Assembly (NCBI GenBank): GCA_021613335.1
Contig: JAJTWR010000113.1
Location: forward strand, 1,139,501-1,203,500
From: Whitmania pigra
Taxonomy: Eukaryota; Annelida; Clitellata; Hirudinida; Haemopidae
Reading direction: 5' to 3'
Length of the DNA stretch: 64,000 nt
This document shows positions 60,901-63,706 of the stretch, piece after piece. How positions within the stretch are numbered: position 1 is the first letter of the stretch; each line of letters begins with the position of its first letter. The notes under the pieces are model-generated. The model searched no databases and was not told where the DNA came from. It was given only the letters and a program-made list of their open reading frames with translations. The translations under genes and the position numbers were made by a program.

Positions 60901-63196
60901 TGGGAGAAGGCACATCAAGAACACTCTTATCGCTTCACATGCAGACAAATTTGCCTATCCAGTACCTTGTTAGATAGATTTGTTTCCTATTAAGTCATCA
61001 CTGCATTACTTCATTGTTTTCTATTGTATTATTCATCATGGCCATTGACCTAATTAATTAAATTTTGTCATTTAAGTTGTTTTTGTAAAATCTCATTATT
61101 TACTTTACATGAATATCACAGTATGTATCTTGCAGTAAATGGCATAACATGACTCACTTTAACTGTATTAGTTAATAAATGATTTGTTTTGCTTTGAAGA
61201 CACAACGAGGCCCATAAGAAATGAGGAAGAAGAAGGCAGGGATTTCTACTTTGTCACCCTTGAGAAGATGATGACTGACATTGCCAATAATGAATATTTG
61301 GAGTATGGAACCCATGAAGGAGCTATGTATGGAACTAAACTTGACACAATCAGACAGATTCATTCTCATGGGCTTGTTGCAATTCTTGACGTAGAAATTC
61401 AGGTAATTTGGTATTTACAATGGTTTCATTTTGTTTCTTAAAACTCCACCTTGGAGCTCCAACTGGGATCCTCAGAGGAGTTTTCCCCGTCTTAAAACGT
61501 TTCGGCCCTTTGAATCTCCTTACTTTTTCATGGGCGGACCGCATCTGATGATCAGCCAAATGTCCCTGTTGGTTTTTTTTTATCTCTCATGAACCAACGC
61601 TCACAGCCGGCTATGAGAGGTACACGTTGGCCTTCTTATGCCCGTCACTGCAACTGCAGAAGCTCTCAATGGCTTCTTCATGTTGCATGCTACCTGCTTT
61701 ACATAGGCAAACATCGACTATGTGAGGCTTTTTTTTTATGTCAATATCATCCACCCCAATTGCCTACATCAGTCATAAAAGCTCTCATTTGCTTCTTCAC
61801 ACCATGTACTAAATATATGCAAACTAGGCCTTATAATTTTTTGTAGTGGCATCCGGAGAGAGAAATTCTACCAGTACTTGAGGGTGGTGTCGCATCCCTT
61901 CACTTGTTTGCCTCTGCAAGAATGTCTTGCCTGAGAGATTGACATCTCTTTTTGCAGTGGTTTGCGATTCCCTTACGCAAGAAATATGCTTTTTGCTGCT
62001 TTGCGATCGTGCCCAAGTTTGCTTTAAAGACTACTATTTTTGCGGCTTCACATACTTCTCGAAGGATCTAGTTATGTCACCATGTGTACCGATTGTTTGC
62101 AAGTGATGCCGTGCCTCGGTTCCGCCTCAGAGCCCATAGGACATAAGATCTCTCTCATCTTCCTTAACCACTTTCCACTGTTGCGAGGCGCTTTTTTTTT
62201 GCTTTTGAGAAGTCCAAGTTTGCGCTGTTACTTGGAATCTTTCAATTTCTGCGGTCGTTTGACAGGTATGACCCCAAATCTTTTGATGCACTTGTTGTAG
62301 ATAAAGTCACTGAAGGATTTCACTGATCCATCCTTCAGGCTTTTCTTGAGCCTTTGCTTGATTTCCTCATCCAGTCTTGACCAACCTCTCTTGTCGTTTC
62401 CTCGAAGAAACCCTATCCTGGCTCTTGGGTATCTTGGCCTCAGAGAGAGACTCGGAGAAGTGGTATGATTCTAGTCCGGTGTCTTCTTACCTATCTTCAA
62501 CTTTGCGATAGTATGCTGTCTCAATGCCTCAACCAGCAGTTTGATTTTGTTTGATGGACCTTGACTTCCCTCTCGTTTGCGATAACTCTTCCACACGTAT
62601 ATCTTCAAAGTCTCCATCGTCCATGGCGTAATTCAGAATAAAAGGTCCATTGGAAGCAAAGTCGGTAATCACTGAGTCTGTTATTCTTCCCCTACTCTTT
62701 GGTATTCAAGTAAAGGTACCAAGTACTCCATCTCTGATCATTAACATTCTGACTAATTATAAGTAACAATTATTACTGTTAGGCATTAAAAATCCTGAGG
62801 AGTGCTGAATATGCTCCATTCATAGTGTTCATTGCTGCTCCGGCCATTCCACCAGATAATGAGGTTAAGATTAGTGTTACTGTTTAAATATCATTTGCAA
62901 CTAAATAGTTTTGCCCGTATACGTATCTCCATAAACTCTGCTGAAATACTGTTTTAATACAATACTTTTTTGCATTTGCAAGTATAACAAAATTAGATGC
63001 TAAAAATAATTGTTTGTAGAATGCCAACCTCTTGAGATTGAAGAAAGACAGTGAGACAATGGAGAAATCCTACAAGCATTATTTTGATATGATTATCATC
63101 AATAATAACATACAAAGAACCATAGAGTCTCTTATTACTGCTGTTGAACAGGCCAATTCAAGTCCAAAATGGGTGCCAGTCAGCTGGGTTTATTGA
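15810..63196 (+). CDS. CASK: CASK (calcium/calmodulin-dependent serine protein kinase), 22 coding exons, complete
   Basis: Joined exons total 2,790 nt: 929 residues plus TGA (human about 921-926). CASK is a MAGUK scaffold at cell junctions and synapses; its PDZ binds neurexin/syndecan tails and its L27 domains bind Lin7 and Mint/SAP97-type partners. Domains: CaM-kinase-like 21-327, two L27 about 371-475, PDZ 536-615 (carboxylate loop PLGITL), SH3 618-690, basic HOOK 703-715 (WFNRRKKQ), GK 744-929 ending WVPVSWVY. All exon phases agree and splice sites are GT-AG. Lys59 and Glu84 of the kinase are kept, but the Gly loop reads SSENWSVT, HRD reads YRN (Asn163), the catalytic-loop Lys is Gln165 and DFG reads GFN. 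A 20-residue N-terminal extension precedes the usual start. The human calmodulin-binding segment after RRKLK was not found. Confidence 0.95.
15923..18967 (+). other. CASK intron 1
   Basis: About 3 kb, AT-rich. It holds a hAT-terminus-like remnant (17230-17370) and a 99-bp duplicated block at 18195-18403. The GC-richer stretch 17840-18180 could be an LTR or promoter-like repeat, but no second copy is in the window. Confidence 0.5.
18195..18403 (+). repeat. Tandem duplication, 99-bp block with 110-bp period
   Basis: The block starting ACCTACTTGAGCTC and ending GTTACTTCTG occurs at 18195-18293 and again at 18305-18403, with one visible difference (ATCTGG against ATCGGG). Confidence 0.93.
18968..19092 (+). 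CDS. CASK: CASK exon 2 (kinase N-lobe)
   Basis: Acceptor tttaag, donor GAAG/gtaagc. Encodes [13 protein letters not shown], then [11 protein letters not shown] with the ATP-site lysine (Lys59). Human has GPFSVVRRCINRE here, so both loop glycines are replaced across the exon 1/2 join. Confidence 0.87.
19431..19585 (-). mobile_element. tRNA-derived SINE
   Basis: On the minus strand it begins GCAGGTTAGCCGAATGGGTT (A-box-like), has TTTCGAAACCC (B-box-like) in the middle and ends in the ATAGCGCC...CTTTATAAATGAAG body. Matches the copies at 30915 and 50333. Lies in CASK intron 2. Confidence 0.75.
19879..19984 (+). CDS. CASK: CASK exon 3 (kinase helix C)
   Basis: Acceptor gtctgtag, donor ATA/gtaagt (GAATA/gtaagt). 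Encodes [20 protein letters not shown] and FYMVFEY. Glu84 of helix C is conserved. Nearly identical to human CASK. Confidence 0.96.
20397..20710 (+). mobile_element. Pogo-type transposon remnant (tentative)
   Basis: [16 protein letters not shown] (20406-20453) resembles the N-terminal DNA-binding start of pogo/Tigger transposases. About 150 bp later comes an ACACGC-rich stretch (20625-20705). Too decayed to be sure. Confidence 0.35.
21230..21960. repeat. Unclassified repeat, second copy near 41160-41360
   Basis: GCCATCCAATGGGTTTCATG (21830 region) and its continuation ATATGCTCTTATGGCAAT match GCCATCTACTGGG...ATATGCTCTTGTGGCGAT near 41300. Also shared is GGTCCAAAC followed by ATCA...TGAAAT. 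No coding signal. Confidence 0.5.
21569..21719. repeat. 39-bp tandem repeat, four copies
   Basis: AAACTTAATAACTAATCAAA starts at 21569, 21608, 21647 and 21686, with only single-base changes between units. Confidence 0.93.
22085..22289. mobile_element. MITE of the mariner family
   Basis: Inverted ends GTCAAAATAGCCCAGTGAC (left) and GGGGCTATTTTGTCACCGGG (right), about 200 bp apart. The left half matches the 3' end of the mariner copy at 40270-41150, so it is an internally deleted derivative. Confidence 0.75.
24102..26199 (-). mobile_element. Charlie-like hAT transposon, 2,098 bp
   Basis: Ends CAGGGGTGGGCAAACT and, by complement of the right end, CAGCAATGGGCAAACT. It is flanked by a perfect 8-bp direct repeat AGCTAAGC (24094-24101 and 26200-26207). 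Carries a nearly complete transposase frame on the minus strand. Inserted in CASK intron 3. Confidence 0.95.
24340..25854 (-). pseudogene. hAT transposase, GTF2IRD2/Charlie type, recently broken
   Basis: Starts [23 protein letters not shown]-like zinc finger (CLICQE...ISRHF) is followed by the catalytic-core blocks [19 protein letters not shown] and [17 protein letters not shown]. The main frame runs 25854 to 24466. Near 24545 a frameshift moves the C-terminus to another frame, where the dimerisation motif (CEQTFSIMK, then [20 protein letters not shown]) is still clear, with one stop just before it. Such light damage suggests recent loss of activity. A related domain was captured by the vertebrate GTF2IRD2 gene; this copy sits between transposon ends and is not that gene. 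Confidence 0.9.
26230..26330 (+). mobile_element. hAT terminus fragment
   Basis: AGGGGTGGGCAAAGAATGGC followed by CATGCGGCCCTCCAGAG resembles a Charlie-type left end, immediately beside the complete element. A related remnant lies near 17290-17370. Confidence 0.5.
26597..26674 (+). CDS. CASK: CASK exon 4
   Basis: Acceptor attcag, donor CATG/gttagt. Encodes [18 protein letters not shown] and VYSEAVA, matching human MDGADLCFEIV...FVYSEAVA. Confidence 0.94.
26760..26938 (+). CDS. CASK: CASK exon 5 (catalytic loop)
   Basis: Acceptor ctcaag, donor ACCG/gtaaaa. Encodes [17 protein letters not shown], then [13 protein letters not shown] and [11 protein letters not shown]. The catalytic-loop aspartate is Asn163, Lys is Gln165, and GFN replaces the GFG of human CASK. 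Confidence 0.95.
27575..27850 (+). mobile_element. Reverse transcriptase remnant (tentative)
   Basis: [13 protein letters not shown] resembles the active-site motif of LINE reverse transcriptases and is preceded by [11 protein letters not shown] in a shifted frame. Heavily decayed. Confidence 0.4.
28430..29115 (+). pseudogene. Tigger/pogo transposase remnant
   Basis: Frame fragments give a CENP-B-like helix region ([15 protein letters not shown]), then [16 protein letters not shown] and the DDE block [14 protein letters not shown] followed by [19 protein letters not shown]. Several frameshifts. The aspartate before NC is replaced by Gly, so it is catalytically dead. Confidence 0.8.
29133..29500 (+). 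mobile_element. LINE reverse transcriptase fragment (PD-(D/E)XK-type family)
   Basis: Encodes [19 protein letters not shown] and [14 protein letters not shown], then after a stop LTFVDV*KAFN. These are the finger and palm A motifs of the LINE family whose C-terminus lies at 59937-60602. Confidence 0.75.
30915..31110 (+). mobile_element. tRNA-derived SINE, most complete plus-strand copy
   Basis: A-box-like TTGGCTAAATGGGTTACG at 30920, B-box GTCTGGTTCGAAATCCAG near 30990, and the 3' body ending ATATAGCACTATATAAATGA. Same family as 12533, 19431 and 50333. Confidence 0.8.
31262..31530 (-). mobile_element. Mariner 3' end, truncated copy
   Basis: Begins with the terminal GTTAAAATAGCCCAGGACAA and runs colinear, in reverse orientation, with 41150 down to about 40900. 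The transposase part is missing. Confidence 0.7.
31861..32000 (+). mobile_element. hAT-like terminus fragment (tentative)
   Basis: CAGTATTGTAAAAAGTACCA followed by repeated AAAAGTAC motifs resembles the start of common hAT MITEs. No matching right end or target duplication was found. Confidence 0.35.
32977..33405. mobile_element. Non-autonomous hAT, 429 bp, with target duplication
   Basis: Left end CAGCTTGCGCC, right end GGTTGCGCCACTG, flanked by a perfect 8-bp repeat TTCATAAG (32969-32976 and 33406-33413). Contains a G12 homopolymer near 33030. No transposase. Confidence 0.85.
33499..33558 (-). mobile_element. LINE/SINE tail insertion, minus orientation
   Basis: TTTGATTATAGTCCGTTGCA is the complement of the shared tail. 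Flanks GGAGCGCT and GGGGCGCT form an imperfect target duplication. Confidence 0.75.
33599..33653 (+). mobile_element. LINE/SINE tail insertion, plus orientation
   Basis: GTCCAAATCATCCTAGTTAT, then an AAATAAATAAAT tail, lies between two copies of AAGTGCCTT (33590-33598 and 33654-33662). Only about 55 bp were inserted. Confidence 0.8.
34049..34224 (+). CDS. CASK: CASK exon 6 (APE region, kinase C-lobe)
   Basis: Acceptor atcag, donor ACG/gttggt. Encodes [20 protein letters not shown] and [19 protein letters not shown], matching human GTPHFMAPEVV...ILLSGCLPF. APE is intact. Confidence 0.95.
34700..35330 (+). pseudogene. LTR-retrotransposon gag remnant
   Basis: Frame fragments [38 protein letters not shown] and [14 protein letters not shown] match the capsid region of Ty3/gypsy gags in order. 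Stops and frameshifts throughout. It is not the family at 3484-8062 by eye. In CASK intron 6. Confidence 0.6.
35455..35720 (+). pseudogene. hAT transposase C-terminus remnant (ZBED1-like)
   Basis: [20 protein letters not shown] and [15 protein letters not shown] match the hAT dimerisation domain. Two stops follow. Lies directly after the gag remnant. Confidence 0.75.
36417..36539 (+). CDS. CASK: CASK exon 7 (kinase C-lobe end)
   Basis: Acceptor ctgcag, donor TCT/gtgggt, 41 codons in phase 0. Encodes [17 protein letters not shown] and [13 protein letters not shown], the typical C-lobe end. Confidence 0.95.
36857..36937 (+). CDS. CASK: CASK exon 8 (regulatory helix)
   Basis: Acceptor aaatag, donor AAG/gtttgg, 27 codons. 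Encodes [20 protein letters not shown] then NSRRDLK, matching human ETVEQLRKFNARRKLK. The human calmodulin-binding residues directly after this were not found. Confidence 0.9.
37296..37420 (-). mobile_element. Two SINE/LINE tail fragments
   Basis: TTAACGTCTGTTGCATAGCT and, at about 37373, TTAACGTCCAACACAACTAG are complements of the shared 3' tail, in direct order. Confidence 0.65.
37430..37960 (+). mobile_element. LINE reverse transcriptase thumb fragment
   Basis: [37 protein letters not shown] and WSRW-type downstream blocks match the region after the active site in the PD-(D/E)XK-type LINE family. The frame ends at 37740 and then shifts. Confidence 0.7.
38031..38700. repeat. 25-bp minisatellite, 27 units in two blocks
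   Basis: 22 units of GCTTCGAACTGCAGCCAATG-GCATG (38031-38580) are followed by 5 units with the variant start GCTCCAATCCACAGCCAATG (38581-38700, the last incomplete). Within each block units look identical except the first. Each unit carries the palindrome GCCAATGGC, which contains CCAAT. A 25-base unit without stops leaves long open frames on both strands, so the apparent ORFs of 217-289 residues here are artefacts. Confidence 0.97.
38814..38905 (-). mobile_element. LINE 3' end fragment, inverted
   Basis: ATTAATTAATTATGGTAAAA then GTAAGCCGCATCTGTTTTTA is the complement of 39177-39238, so the two copies face each other about 270 bp apart. Confidence 0.75.
39170..39354 (+). mobile_element. LINE 3' end fragment with tail
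   Basis: ATCTGTAAAAACAGATGCGG through AAATCATCTCAGTTATGCAA and an (AAAT)n tail; colinear with 39650-39829. Confidence 0.85.
39362..39427 (-). mobile_element. tRNA-Glu-derived SINE, truncated
   Basis: TTTATTAACGTCCGTTGCAT through CTCCCGCAGCGGGGTTTGAA matches the 3' half of the full SINE at 45830-45956. The tRNA head is cut at the B box. Confidence 0.75.
39428..39829 (+). mobile_element. LINE C-terminus, 3' UTR and tail (source of the shared tail)
   Basis: [18 protein letters not shown] is a CCHC finger typical of LINE C-termini, then [20 protein letters not shown] and a stop near 39670. The 3' untranslated part ends GTCCAAATCATCTCAATTAT then GCAACAGACC and (AAAT)n, the tail also used by the SINEs. 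Confidence 0.8.
39941..40056 (+). repeat. Structured LINE 3' motif, copy 2
   Basis: ACCCGGCTGATCACCGGGTG hairpin, GGCCC against GGGCC, core GGGCCGAAACG, then CTCCTCTGAGGATTCCTT. No LINE coding sequence directly upstream. Confidence 0.8.
40270..41150 (+). mobile_element. Tc1/mariner transposon copy, decayed
   Basis: Frames give [19 protein letters not shown] (helix-turn-helix end), then a [14 protein letters not shown] block and GLPDHLT*THAIFF (the PDL/N-P region). The 3' end has the inverted terminus GGGCTATTTTGAC at 41136-41150. It is the probable parent of the MITE at 22085 and of the truncated copy at 31262. Confidence 0.75.
41160..41360. repeat. Unclassified repeat, second copy of 21230-21960
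   Basis: GGTCCAAACGGTGCT and TTTTGATATGCTCTTGTGGC match the copy near 21390-21850. Confidence 0.45.
42025..42151 (+). CDS. CASK: CASK exon 9 (kinase-L27 linker)
   Basis: Acceptor attcag. Encodes [16 protein letters not shown] and on to KYIEEITST. Low conservation. The donor CTA/gtaata was chosen because it gives the one-base overhang that exon 10 needs; the acceptor phase fits exon 8. Confidence 0.6.
42410..42531 (+). CDS. CASK: CASK exon 10 (first L27)
   Basis: Acceptor aattag, donor AGG/gtttgt. Encodes [16 protein letters not shown] and [17 protein letters not shown], colinear with human AVSQVLDSLEEI...LHTLL. Confidence 0.92.
42729..42809 (+). CDS. CASK: CASK exon 11
   Basis: Acceptor gttcag, donor GAA/gtaagc. 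Encodes [15 protein letters not shown] and ASKLLIE, matching human LYDKINTK...AKEVLEE. Confidence 0.93.
43460..44165 (+). mobile_element. LINE C-terminal copy (zinc knuckle plus PD-(D/E)XK-like)
   Basis: [20 protein letters not shown] then [20 protein letters not shown] is the zinc knuckle and its following helix. [20 protein letters not shown] follows near residue 100. The frame breaks at 43972 and the rest continues in other frames to about 44165. Colinear with the intact minus-strand copy at 59937-60602. Confidence 0.8.
44165..44310 (-). mobile_element. SINE-like fragment (tentative)
   Basis: On the minus strand GTTGGCTCAGACGGTTGCGT then AACAGCAGTGAAAGTAACAG resembles the plus-strand piece at 13110-13160. 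A-box-like start. Confidence 0.4.
44560..45070 (-). mobile_element. LINE reverse transcriptase N-terminal remnant (CR1-like)
   Basis: Minus-strand frames give [20 protein letters not shown] (the PGPDGI motif), preceded by [16 protein letters not shown] and [11 protein letters not shown]. Stops present. May belong with 45985-47060. Confidence 0.7.
45279..45359 (+). CDS. CASK: CASK exon 12 (second L27)
   Basis: Acceptor ttcttag, donor GTG/gtgaga. Encodes [20 protein letters not shown] and KPYFV, matching human AKELKRILTQPHFM. Confidence 0.9.
45422..45646 (+). CDS. CASK: CASK exon 13 (L27-PDZ linker)
   Basis: Acceptor tggacag, donor CTG/gtgtgt, 75 codons. A Ser/Asn-rich linker ([18 protein letters not shown]) leads to [14 protein letters not shown], matching human VRLVQFQKNTDEPM at the PDZ start. 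Confidence 0.93.
45830..45956 (-). mobile_element. tRNA-Glu-derived SINE, full length, 14-bp target duplication
   Basis: On the minus strand it starts GCGCCCGCATGGCCTAACGG, has the anticodon-arm stretch CCTCTCACG and the B box GGGGTTCAAACCCC, and ends in the shared tail (ATCTAGATATGCAACGGACG). The flanks TAATAGTATAAATG (45816-45829 and 45957-45970) are a perfect duplication. Only 127 bp. In CASK intron 13. Confidence 0.92.
45985..47060 (-). mobile_element. LINE reverse transcriptase, CR1/L2-like
   Basis: Minus-strand fragments in order: [44 protein letters not shown] (intact active-site DD), [18 protein letters not shown] and [14 protein letters not shown]. Stops and frameshifts separate them. 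No endonuclease part adjoins. Confidence 0.85.
47346..47424 (+). CDS. CASK: CASK exon 14 (PDZ)
   Basis: Acceptor tgtgcag, donor CAAG/gtagta. Encodes [16 protein letters not shown] then [10 protein letters not shown]; human has [21 protein letters not shown]. Confidence 0.97.
47804..47889 (+). CDS. CASK: CASK exon 15 (PDZ)
   Basis: Acceptor cacag, donor CTG/gtatca. Encodes [19 protein letters not shown] and SYLQNML, matching human TLHVGDEIREING. Confidence 0.97.
48234..48985 (+). pseudogene. hAT transposase remnant
   Basis: [20 protein letters not shown] then [12 protein letters not shown] (about 48880-48975) is the hAT dimerisation motif. [20 protein letters not shown] at 48253 may be an upstream piece. 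Everything between is scrambled. Confidence 0.6.
48536..48625 (+). repeat. 45-bp tandem duplication
   Basis: AGCTACAGTAACAGTTGGAG starts at 48536 and again at 48581; one base differs. Confidence 0.93.
49320..50175 (-). mobile_element. Possible short LTR element
   Basis: Two direct repeats of about 110 bp (from 49320 and from 50053) share GAATA-GAATT-TGATTTTTC and AGGGATGTGAC. Beside the right copy, minus-strand TTGGTGACCCTGACACC looks like a primer-binding site. The interior between them has no confident gag or pol match. Confidence 0.45.
50333..50510 (-). mobile_element. tRNA-derived SINE
   Basis: Minus-strand head GCAGGTTGGCTGAATGTGTT, B-box-like GTTCGAAATCC, and ATATAGCGCTATATAAATGA-type 3' body. 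Same family as 19431 and 30915. Confidence 0.75.
50893..50961 (+). CDS. CASK: CASK exon 16 (PDZ end)
   Basis: Acceptor cccaaag, donor GAG/gtgtgt, 23 codons. Encodes [15 protein letters not shown]. The linker to SH3 is only about 10 residues, much shorter than in human CASK. Confidence 0.93.
51060..51430 (-). mobile_element. LINE RNase H domain remnant
   Basis: [20 protein letters not shown] then, in another frame, [20 protein letters not shown], the ends of a LINE-encoded RNase H (I/Jockey type). One frameshift between. In CASK intron 16. Confidence 0.75.
51431..51819. other. Unassigned stretch between two LINE pieces
   Basis: No domain recognised on either strand. Presumably LINE-derived by position. 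Confidence 0.3.
51820..52285 (-). mobile_element. LINE ORF1 remnant (Jockey/I type)
   Basis: [12 protein letters not shown] (52097-52285) and [20 protein letters not shown] (51820-52080) match gag-like ORF1 proteins upstream of their zinc knuckles. It may belong to the same deleted LINE as the RNase H piece. Confidence 0.6.
52355..52460 (+). mobile_element. SINE body fragment
   Basis: ACATAAATGGTGGATCAAAT and CACTCAAAAAATCGGATAAA match 33560-33690. Confidence 0.65.
52525..52768 (+). CDS. CASK: CASK exon 17 (SH3)
   Basis: Acceptor ttatag, donor AAAG/gtatgg. Encodes [19 protein letters not shown] and [13 protein letters not shown], with DDFNWWQ as in human DDHNWWQ. Confidence 0.97.
52975..54010 (-). 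mobile_element. LINE C-terminus, split by a hAT insertion
   Basis: Minus-strand [14 protein letters not shown] (53943-54010) continues across the hAT as [19 protein letters not shown] (52975-53072), the F.R.VKxWN.LP motif of LINE C-termini. The two halves join in frame at the duplicated target. Confidence 0.75.
53081..53934 (+). mobile_element. Non-autonomous hAT, 854 bp, with target duplication
   Basis: Ends CAGCGGTACTCAAACT and AGTTTGAGTACCCCTG; perfect 8-bp repeat CTTTACAG (53073-53080 and 53935-53942). Contains a start-like remnant [19 protein letters not shown] (53551 on) of a hAT transposase, then stops. Confidence 0.92.
54497..54640 (+). repeat. Structured LINE 3' motif, copy 3
   Basis: ACCGATAGGTACATCAGACT, core GGGCCGAAGCG, GAAGACGGGGGAAACTCCTC and CCCTGTCGGAACTCC. 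No LINE coding sequence adjoins. Confidence 0.8.
54668..55511 (+). repeat. Long direct repeat, copy A
   Basis: TTGGTTATCAACCTTAATCA, GCTGAAACGACATCCCTGTA and GTGAAAGCAGTTCTAAATG recur in the same order in copy B (from 55512). No coding signal; the unit ends in a GC-rich stretch (55125-55290). Confidence 0.8.
55512..56300 (+). repeat. Long direct repeat, copy B
   Basis: TTGGTTATCATCCTTAATCA, GCTGAAACGACATCCCTGTA and GTGAAAGCAGTTCTAAATGG, with many substitutions and small indels against copy A. Its end near 56220-56290 again has a CCGG-rich stretch. Confidence 0.8.
56365..56610 (-). mobile_element. LINE reverse transcriptase fragment (PD-(D/E)XK-type family)
   Basis: Minus-strand [20 protein letters not shown] then RKWLGLTP and [14 protein letters not shown] is the block after the thumb in the same family as 37430-37960. 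Confidence 0.75.
56965..57060 (+). mobile_element. SINE fragment
   Basis: TTCGCAACCCAGCTCGCACC then CTATATAAATGGTGGATAGA, as at 33460-33600. Confidence 0.65.
57431..57583 (+). CDS. CASK: CASK exon 18 (HOOK and GK start)
   Basis: Acceptor ttatcag, donor TTAG/gtaggt. Encodes [15 protein letters not shown] (basic HOOK, 4.1-binding in the family) and LTYEEVIRL, then KTLVLL. Confidence 0.96.
57740..58330 (-). mobile_element. LINE apurinic-type endonuclease remnant
   Basis: [20 protein letters not shown] then [16 protein letters not shown] is the GDLNA block of APE endonucleases in I/Jockey-type LINEs. Frameshifts on both sides. It may be the same family as 51060-52285. Confidence 0.8.
58508..58552 (-). 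mobile_element. SINE/LINE tail fragment
   Basis: TTTATTAATGTCCATTTCAT then CTAGATGATTAGGACGG is the complement of the shared tail. Confidence 0.65.
59395..59525 (-). repeat. Structured LINE 3' motif, copy 4
   Basis: On the minus strand CACCCGTCTGATCAGCGGGT hairpin, then GGGCCGAAACGCTC and CTCTGAGGATTCCTGCCGGA. Lies about 410 bp past the LINE stop at 59937, same strand, as copy 1 does. Confidence 0.82.
59640..59880. repeat. GC-rich degenerate ~60-bp triplicate with CCAAT boxes
   Basis: GCGCCGACTTGCCAGGAGAC (59650), GCGCCGCCTTGACAGGAAAC (59713) and GCGCCGACTTGATGGGAGGC (59769) start three similar units. ATTGG occurs near 59690, 59799 and 59827, and CTTTTATACTT lies near 59850. It is part of the LINE 3' region by position and looks promoter-like; function is inference. 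Confidence 0.6.
59937..60602 (-). mobile_element. LINE C-terminal domain, longest open copy (221 residues)
   Basis: Uninterrupted frame. Zinc knuckle [17 protein letters not shown] (5-21), then [20 protein letters not shown], a basic linker [10 protein letters not shown], and the PD-(D/E)XK-like block KRPDVVLSS (about 113-121), [11 protein letters not shown] (127-137) and [20 protein letters not shown] (about 169-188). In R2-type LINEs this position holds DNA-binding fingers and a restriction-like nuclease that nicks the target. The rest of the LINE is missing upstream. Catalytic competence is not established. Confidence 0.8.
60888..60968 (+). CDS. CASK: CASK exon 19 (GK)
   Basis: Acceptor caacag, donor CCTT/gttaga. 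Encodes [19 protein letters not shown]. The P-loop lacks the GK lysine, as in all CASK GK domains, so no guanylate kinase activity is expected. Confidence 0.97.
61200..61402 (+). CDS. CASK: CASK exon 20 (GK)
   Basis: Acceptor tttgaag, donor CAG/gtaatt. Encodes [37 protein letters not shown] and VAILDVE, near identical to human. Confidence 0.97.
61439..61575 (-). repeat. Structured LINE 3' motif, copy 5
   Basis: On the minus strand GGGCCGAAACGTTTTAAGAC, GGGGAAAACTCCTCTGAGGA and TCCAAGGTGGAGTTT. Only 37 bp after CASK exon 20. Confidence 0.82.
61576..61844. other. Unassigned stretch in CASK intron 20
   Basis: Polypyrimidine runs only; no feature recognised. Confidence 0.4.
61845..62700 (-). 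mobile_element. LINE N-terminal region remnant (PD-(D/E)XK-type family)
   Basis: Minus-strand frames give [40 protein letters not shown] and basic stretches, typical of the region before the reverse transcriptase in this family. Followed on the same strand by 3' motif copy 5, so the LINE between them is deleted. Confidence 0.6.
62783..62863 (+). CDS. CASK: CASK exon 21 (GK)
   Basis: Acceptor ctgttag, donor GAG/gttaag. Encodes [20 protein letters not shown], matching human [20 protein letters not shown]. Confidence 0.96.
63020..63196 (+). CDS. CASK: CASK exon 22 (GK end, stop)
   Basis: Acceptor tttgtag. Encodes [20 protein letters not shown] and ends WVPVSWVY before TGA (63194-63196), the exact CASK C-terminus. 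Confidence 0.97.
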   Translation, partial: NANLLRLKKDSETMEKSYKHYFDMIIINNNIQRTIESLITAVEQANSSPKWVPVSWVY

Positions 63197-63564
63197 ATAC
63201 AACCACTATGGTGGCAGTAATCCCATGGTGATGCACCTTGAAGGATCTTGCCTACTTTTCATTCTTTTGATATTGGTCTGTGGTTTTTATTTATTTGGGC
63301 AATGTTCTAGCCTTTTTGTCCATTACTGAGAGCCACACACTTTTTGACAAATCAAATTAAAACATGATTTCTCAAAAACTCTCGTGGCAACAATTGTGAC
63401 TGTCATCATATCACTCAATGCCATTTCAGCAGAACTAAATGAATGCTCAGTGAAAATATGTAAACAATCCCATTTAAATCGCAAAACATTTTAGCAGTTA
63501 ATTGATGGTATGAAAAGATGTATCTTTTTATCTGAATAAGTCATAATATAACAGAATGTTGTTA

Positions 63565-63640
63565 GCCTAGCTGAGTGGTTAAGGCTTTCACTTTGCTGCA
63601 GCTCTGTTACAAGTTCAAATCCTAGTTGCTTACAAGAGTA
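63565..63640 (+). repeat. tRNA-like fragment
   Basis: TAGCTGAGTGGTTAAGGC fits an A box and AAGTTCAAATCC a B box, but the T stem and acceptor stem do not pair. Probably a SINE head or tRNA relic rather than a working tRNA gene. Confidence 0.45.
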
Positions 63641-63700
63641 TTTATAATTTAATGTAATATAATGGTACATTGCTATTTGAGTAATTACCTTGTCTTTATT

Positions 63701-63706
63701 AATAAA
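63701..63706 (+). terminator. Candidate polyadenylation signal of CASK
   Basis: AATAAA about 505 bases beyond the stop, the first canonical hexamer seen downstream. A weaker AATTAAA lies near 63354. Confidence 0.35.

Noticed and set aside
63565..63640. Functional tRNA gene
   Set aside because: A- and B-box-like sequences are present but the acceptor and T stems do not pair.
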